From Vitellaria paradoxa (lineage: Eukaryota > Streptophyta > Magnoliopsida > Ericales > Sapotaceae), in assembly GCA_019916065.1 (NCBI GenBank), contig CM034234.1, forward strand, positions 12,134,520 through 12,198,519: a stretch of DNA of 64,000 bases, given 5' to 3'. Positions within the stretch are counted from its first letter, which is position 1. Each line of letters opens with the position of its first letter. The notes under the pieces are model-generated. The model was not told where the DNA came from, ran no database searches, and worked only from the letters and a program-made list of their open reading frames with translations. Of this stretch, positions 59,901 to 64,000 are shown piece after piece. The position numbers and the translations under genes were made by a program.

Positions 59901-62900
59901 TTGTTCATCCGTCTTCATCTCAGTATAATGAACGTGGACGTGGAAGTCGTGGCCGTGGTCGTGGAGGTCGTGGTACTAGACCAAGATGTACTAATTGTGG
60001 CCATCCTGGACATATTAGGGAGAATTGTTGGGATCTCCATGGGAAGCCAGCTCACATGGTTCATGTTGTTGCATCTGATGCTCCTACTTCTTCTGATAAG
60101 CTTAGTGCAAGAGCACCATCCACCGTGACTCTCTCGGGAGAGGAATACGCCAAGTTCCTCCAGTATCAGAATGCTCATCAGGCATCTCTTCCAACAGCCT
60201 CTTTAGCCCATCGAGGTAATCCCACTACATGTGTATCTACCTCTTTAAATACATCTTGGGTCATTGATTCTGGTGCTTCAGACCATATGTCTGGTACATC
60301 TTCACTGTTCTCTAATCTTCAGTGTTCGTCCATCTCTAATGTCATCACAGCTAATGGTTCATCCAATTCGGTAAAAGGAGTTGGTAACATTTGTCCATCT
60401 TCTCATTTGTCATTGTCTTCAGTGTTATATGTACCATCCTTATCTTTCAACCTTATATCTGTTAGTAAACTTACTAGGCAGTTGGCTTGTTCAATGACTT
60501 TCTTTCCTGATTCTGTGATTATTCAGAATTTGAAGACAAGAAGATTGGAGAAGGGCATGAAGCTCAGGGACTTTACTACCTGTCTGGGCCATCTACTTCT
60601 TCATCTATGTCATGTTCTGCAGTAGCTTCTCCACTGGAAATTCATTGCCGTCTGGGGCATCCTTCTTTTGAACGGTTGAAATCCATGGTACCAAGTTTGA
60701 GTCAATTACAATCTTTAGAGTGTGAGTGTTGTCAGTTAGGAAAGCATCACCGTGCTTCCTTTAGTCCTCGAGTCAATAATAGGTCCTCGAGTCCTTTTCA
60801 TTTAGTACATTCTGATGTATGGGGACCTAGTCATGTTATGTCCAAGTTTGGTTTTAAGTACTTTGTTACCTTTATTGATGATTATTCAAGAATTACTTGG
60901 GTTTTTCTAATGAAAGATCGTTCTGAGTTGTTGTCTATCTTTCAATCTTTTTGTCTTGAAATAAAAACTCAATTTGATGTATCAATTAAGATTCTTCGTA
61001 GTGATAATGCAAAAGAATATTTTTTTAAACCCTTCACTGATTTCATGACATCTCTTGGCATGATTCATCAGTCATCATGTCCTCGTACTCCACAACAGAA
61101 TGGAGTTATCGAGAGGAAAAATTTACATTTGGTTGAAACAACTCGTTGTGTAATGTTCCACATGAAGGTTCCAAAGCCTTTTTGGGGGGATGCTATTCTA
61201 ACAGCCTGTTACTTGATCAATCGAATGCCGTCTTTTGTCTTGTAAAGTTGTTCCCCCAAACACCACTGTTTCTTCTTCCTCCATGCATATTTGGATGTGT
61301 TGCATTTGTTCATTAGCTTGAAGGTGGGGTTGATAAACTTAACTCTCGTGCCATCAAATGTGTCTTTTTGGGATATTCTCGGGTACAAAAGGGGTATAGA
61401 TGTTACAGTCCTTCACTCAATCGATATTTCATATGTGCTGATGTGTCATTCTTTGAGAATACCCCATTCTTTTCCAATGATTCTTCTGTTTCTGATTTAA
61501 ATGAGAGTCTCCCTTTGCCTTTGGTTTCTTTTTTTCGTCTTTCTCGTCCTGATCTGCAGGTTTATACCAGACGGAGGGTGGTTCCAGATCCAGAGTCTAT
61601 CCTTGATGCTTCAAGCACTTCACCTTCTCCTATCTTGTCTTCAGATCCTACTCCCGAGCTAGCCCTGTCTGACCTTGATCTTCCAGTTGCTCTACGAAAA
61701 GGTAAACGAGCTTGTACTTCCCATCCTATATCTAACTTTGTTTCATACACAGTTTTGTCTCCTTCATATTATGCCTTTGTTTCATCACTGTCCACTGTCT
61801 CTGTTCCTAACTCTGTGTCTGAAACACTATCCCATTCTGGGTGGCGAAATGCCATGGAAGAAGAAATGTCCGCTCTTCAAGCCAATGATACATGGGACTT
61901 GGTCACCCTTCCTCCTGGGAAATCCACAGTTGGTTGTCGTTGGGTGTATAATATCAAAGTTCATCTTGATGGTGCAGTGGATCGGTTGAAAGCAAGGCTT
62001 GTTGCCAAGGGATACACTCAAATCTATGGCCTTGATTTTTCCGAGACTTTCTCCCCTGTGGCTAAGATTACATCAGTACGTCTTCTCATATCACTTGCAG
62101 CCACCTTTCACTGGTTCCTTTATCAGCTTGATATCAAGAATGCTTTTCTCCATGGTGATCTTGCCGAAGAGGTGTATATGGAGCAACGTCCAGGTTTTGT
62201 TGCTCAGGGGGAGACTGGACTTGTTTGCAAATTGAAAAAGGCATTGTATGGCCTAAAGCAATCCCCTCGTGCATGGTTTGGAAGGTTTAGCAATGTTGTG
62301 ACAGAGTTTGGATTGATACATTGTGGTGTTGATCATTTGGTTTTCTACTGCCATTCTCCTCAAGGCAAAATATGGTTGCTGGTCTATGTGGATGACATTG
62401 TAATCACTGGTGATGACACACAAGGAATTCATGATTTGAAGATATTCATTCAAACCAAATTCAACACCAAAGATATGGGTTTCCTGAAGTACTTCTTGGG
62501 CATTGAGATTGCTCGATCACGCATGGGTATTGTCCTTTCTCAGCGGAAGTATGTTCTTGATCTACTCTCTGAAACTGGTATGTTAGGAGCTAAATCAGTG
62601 GATACTCCAATGGATCCTAATACAAAACTTCTAGCAGACAGAGGAAATCTATTGGAAGATCCTAGCAAATATCGCAGATTGGTTGGGAAGCTTAATTATT
62701 TAACAGTCACACGGTCGGATATCTCATTTGCTACAAGTGTAGTAAGTCAATTTCTTGATGCACTACGGACCAGTCATTGGGAGGCGATTATTCGTATTCT
62801 AAGATATCTAAAAGGTGCACCAGGATGGGGTTTATTGTATAGAGATAACGGTCATACACTTGTCCAGGGTTATACAAATGCAGATTGGGCTGGTTCACCA

Positions 62901-64000
62901 ACAGATAGACGGTCTACTACTGGGTACTGTATTTTTGTGGGAGGAAACCTAGTGTCATGGAAAAGTAAAAAGTAGACAGTGGTGGTAAGATCAAGTGCAG
63001 AATCTAAGTACAGGGCTATGGCACACACTTTCTGTGAATTAGTTTAGATACGTTATATGTTGACAGAATTGGGAGTTCTTGGATTCCAACCCATGGACTT
63101 ATTTTGTGATAATCAAGCAGCTGTTCATATTGCAACTAATCCAGTGTTTCATGAGAGAACTAAACACATTGAAGTTGATTGTCACTTTGTGAGAGAAAAG
63201 ATTCTACAAAATGTCATCAAAACAAGTCATGTGAAGTCTGAAGATCAATTAGCTGATTTGTTCACTAAATCTTTAGGAGGAGCTAGAGTGAGATATATTT
63301 GTAACAAGCTTGGAACATATGATATATATGCTCTAGCTTGAGGGGAAGTGTTAATGTAGTATTAATACTTAGAGTTAGTATAGCATTAATAGTTAGTGTA
63401 TCTGGACACTTGGTACCGAATGGTCACCAAGGTAAGCTGTATAGTCTTTCTCCTTTGTGTATATAAATCAGTCCACACACTTGAATCTTGTGTGGAAAAT
63501 GTTTATCACAATCTTATCATTATCCACCTGTATGCATCAGATAATAGTAGCTTGTGTCATTCCCACAGGAACTTTTGAATGAAGAACCATATACAGCTGC
63601 AGATATTGAGAAAATCACTGAGGAAAACCTACAATCAATCTTTGCCAATTCTCCGACTTCCTTGGATGTGCTGAAAGCTGCCAGACACTACAAGTTATTC
63701 CAGGTTATTTTTTCTTACGTTAACTTTTATTTCAACATCATGATCAAATTATGGTTTCAATTTGTGAACATAGATTGTCGTGTGCTCTGACCTAAGTCTC
63801 TGCTTTTGTTACGGTAATTGATTGCTAAGTTTCTTCGTATGTGTATCCTGGATTAATGTGGAGTAGGAGCAAGTTGTGGGAGATTTCTTTATGCACATCT
63901 TCACTAAAGTCTTGATGTTGTTTAGAGATGAAATTTTGGCTGTGTCTTACTTGTTTTTCTTTTGTGGTTTCCTTGATTTGGTGGCAATAGTTCTGATTTG
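53752..64000 (+). CDS. GALK: Galactokinase, 5' nine exons (3' end beyond window)
   Basis: Exons: 53752-53914, 54010-54194, 54566-54612, 55882-55976, 56092-56174, 56654-56722, 57320-57505, 58194-58328, 63569-63703; phases all agree, giving 366 residues so far. The known Arabidopsis enzyme is about 500 aa, so the last quarter lies to the right. It phosphorylates free galactose to galactose-1-phosphate with ATP in the cytosol, for salvage of wall-derived sugar. Evidence: the family signature [12 protein letters not shown] at 55-66, the GHMP-kinase ATP loop GSGLSSSAA at 164-172, and GTQSGGMDQ, whose Asp (about 213) corresponds to the catalytic base. No frame break is seen. Intron 8 (58329-63568) contains a whole Copia element in the same orientation. 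Intron 1 is only 95 bp and mostly an (AT)n run. Confidence 0.95.
53921..53952. repeat. (AT)n microsatellite in galactokinase intron 1
   Basis: About fifteen AT units in a 95-bp intron, so length variation here would change intron size noticeably. Another (AT)n run lies at 54288-54304 in intron 2. Confidence 0.9.
58550..58721 (+). repeat. 5' LTR of the Copia element
   Basis: Starts TGTTAATGTAGCATTAATAC and ends CTTATCA. It contains GTGTATATAAATCAG, a good TATA box at about 58661-58668, so it could initiate transcription in the sense direction inside the galactokinase intron. Confidence 0.93.
58722..58733 (+). other. Primer binding site of the Copia element, tRNA-Met type
   Basis: TTGTATCAGAGC directly follows the LTR, close to the common TGGTATCAGAGC site. 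Confidence 0.7.
59028..60600 (+). pseudogene. Copia gag and protease, broken
   Basis: The ATG at 59028 opens a gag with [17 protein letters not shown], the UBN2-type Copia gag. A TAG at 59394-59396 stops it. The frame reopens, then a 181-bp tandem duplication (59404-59584 and 59585-59765) shifts it again. The copy from 59642 continues with an Arg/Gly-rich stretch, a CCHC knuckle [14 protein letters not shown] and the protease motif [11 protein letters not shown]. The frame fails again near 60540-60620, before integrase. Gag packages element RNA; this copy cannot make it whole. Confidence 0.9.
59404..59765 (+). repeat. 181-bp tandem duplication inside Copia gag
   Basis: Both copies run from CAGTCT(G/A)GCAAACCA to GCCCAGATACT with about ten differences. 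The length is not a multiple of three (remainder one), so it shifts the frame. Confidence 0.92.
60607..61245 (+). pseudogene. Copia integrase, truncated
   Basis: Begins with the pre-integrase zinc region ([19 protein letters not shown]). The core shows HSDVWGPS with Asp, LRSDNAKEY with Asp and [11 protein letters not shown] with Glu, so the D,D-E triad is present. It ends abruptly with MPSFVL and a stop at 61245; the link to RT is frameshifted. Confidence 0.92.
61368..63341 (+). pseudogene. Copia reverse transcriptase and RNase H, two in-frame stops
   Basis: The first segment (to 62975) carries [39 protein letters not shown] and the catalytic YVDDIVITG, then the RNase H start [20 protein letters not shown] at 62973-62975 follows WKSKK. 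The same frame continues with [11 protein letters not shown], another TAG, and resumes at 63057 with [20 protein letters not shown] to the end at 63341 (DIYALA). The RT core itself is unbroken. Confidence 0.93.
63349..63519 (+). repeat. 3' LTR of the Copia element
   Basis: 171-bp match to 58550-58721, preceded by GAGGGGAAG as polypurine tract and followed by the TTATC duplication, 49 bases before galactokinase exon 9. Confidence 0.93.
63704..64000 (+). other. Start of galactokinase intron 9
   Basis: Intronic sequence after GTTATT. No further exon is recognisable before the window ends. Confidence 0.7.

Larger units (their letters stand above)
58550..63519 (+). mobile_element. Defective Ty1/Copia retrotransposon in galactokinase intron 8, 4970 bp
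   Basis: LTRs of 172 and 171 bp (58550-58721, 63349-63519) have TG...CA ends. The flanks are TTATC on both sides (58545-58549, 63520-63524), a perfect 5-bp target duplication. A tRNA-Met-like primer site follows the 5' LTR and GAGGGGAAG precedes the 3' LTR. Domain order gag, protease, integrase, RT, RNase H is Copia. The LTRs differ by about four substitutions and one indel, so it is older than the Athila copy. Coding parts are broken by stops, a 181-bp duplication and frameshifts. It lies in the same direction as the host gene. Confidence 0.95.

Noticed and set aside
1..64000. CRISPR arrays, operons, bacterial promoters and prophage
   Set aside because: The sequence is clearly plant nuclear DNA with introns and LTR retrotransposons; the repeats present are not spaced like CRISPR.

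Overview
This is nuclear DNA of a flowering plant, most likely a eudicot. The evidence is AT-rich sequence, GT-AG introns, three recognisable plant housekeeping genes on the + strand, and several classes of plant transposable element. I cannot name the species from the sequence.

Left third (132-22271): a nested retrotransposon block on the - strand. The outer element is an old, heavily decayed Ty3/Gypsy chromovirus of Tekay/Del type. Its 3' LTR is split by a younger Athila-type Gypsy element (1064-14802) with two 1709-bp LTRs that differ at about 16 positions by eye, a perfect tRNA-Asp primer site, gag-protease, reverse transcriptase-RNase H, integrase and an extra 3' ORF. The Athila copy is young but already broken by a frameshift in the protease and in-frame stops in pol and in the 3' ORF.

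Middle (22272-32320): gene-poor and AT-rich. It holds a 1728-bp non-autonomous CACTA transposon (27818-29545) with intact termini and a TAA target duplication, plus short tandem repeats.

Genes (+ strand). (1) 32585-41916: ERG, an organellar Era-like GTPase with a C-terminal KH domain. All eight exons are recognisable, but at least five single-base indels interrupt or locally shift the frame; its introns hold a LINE fragment and SINE-type insertions. (2) 46503-51113: a GPN-loop GTPase (GPN1/QQT2 family), apparently intact at 408 aa, with a LINE fragment in intron 4 and 5' UTR introns. (3) 53752 to beyond the right edge: galactokinase, first nine coding exons intact. Its intron 8 has been enlarged by a defective 4970-bp Copia element (58550-63519) with a perfect 5-bp target duplication.

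The three genes do not form a pathway: one GTPase acts on organellar ribosomes, one in RNA polymerase II assembly or import, and the kinase in galactose salvage. The main story is a small gene cluster shaped by many retroelement insertions, nearly all confined to introns and spacers. I found no convincing novel multi-gene system. The most unusual signals are the GTTCGAAC arrays shared by the Athila LTRs and its internal region, the repeated polypurine motifs in that element, and the unequal mutation load between ERG and its neighbours.
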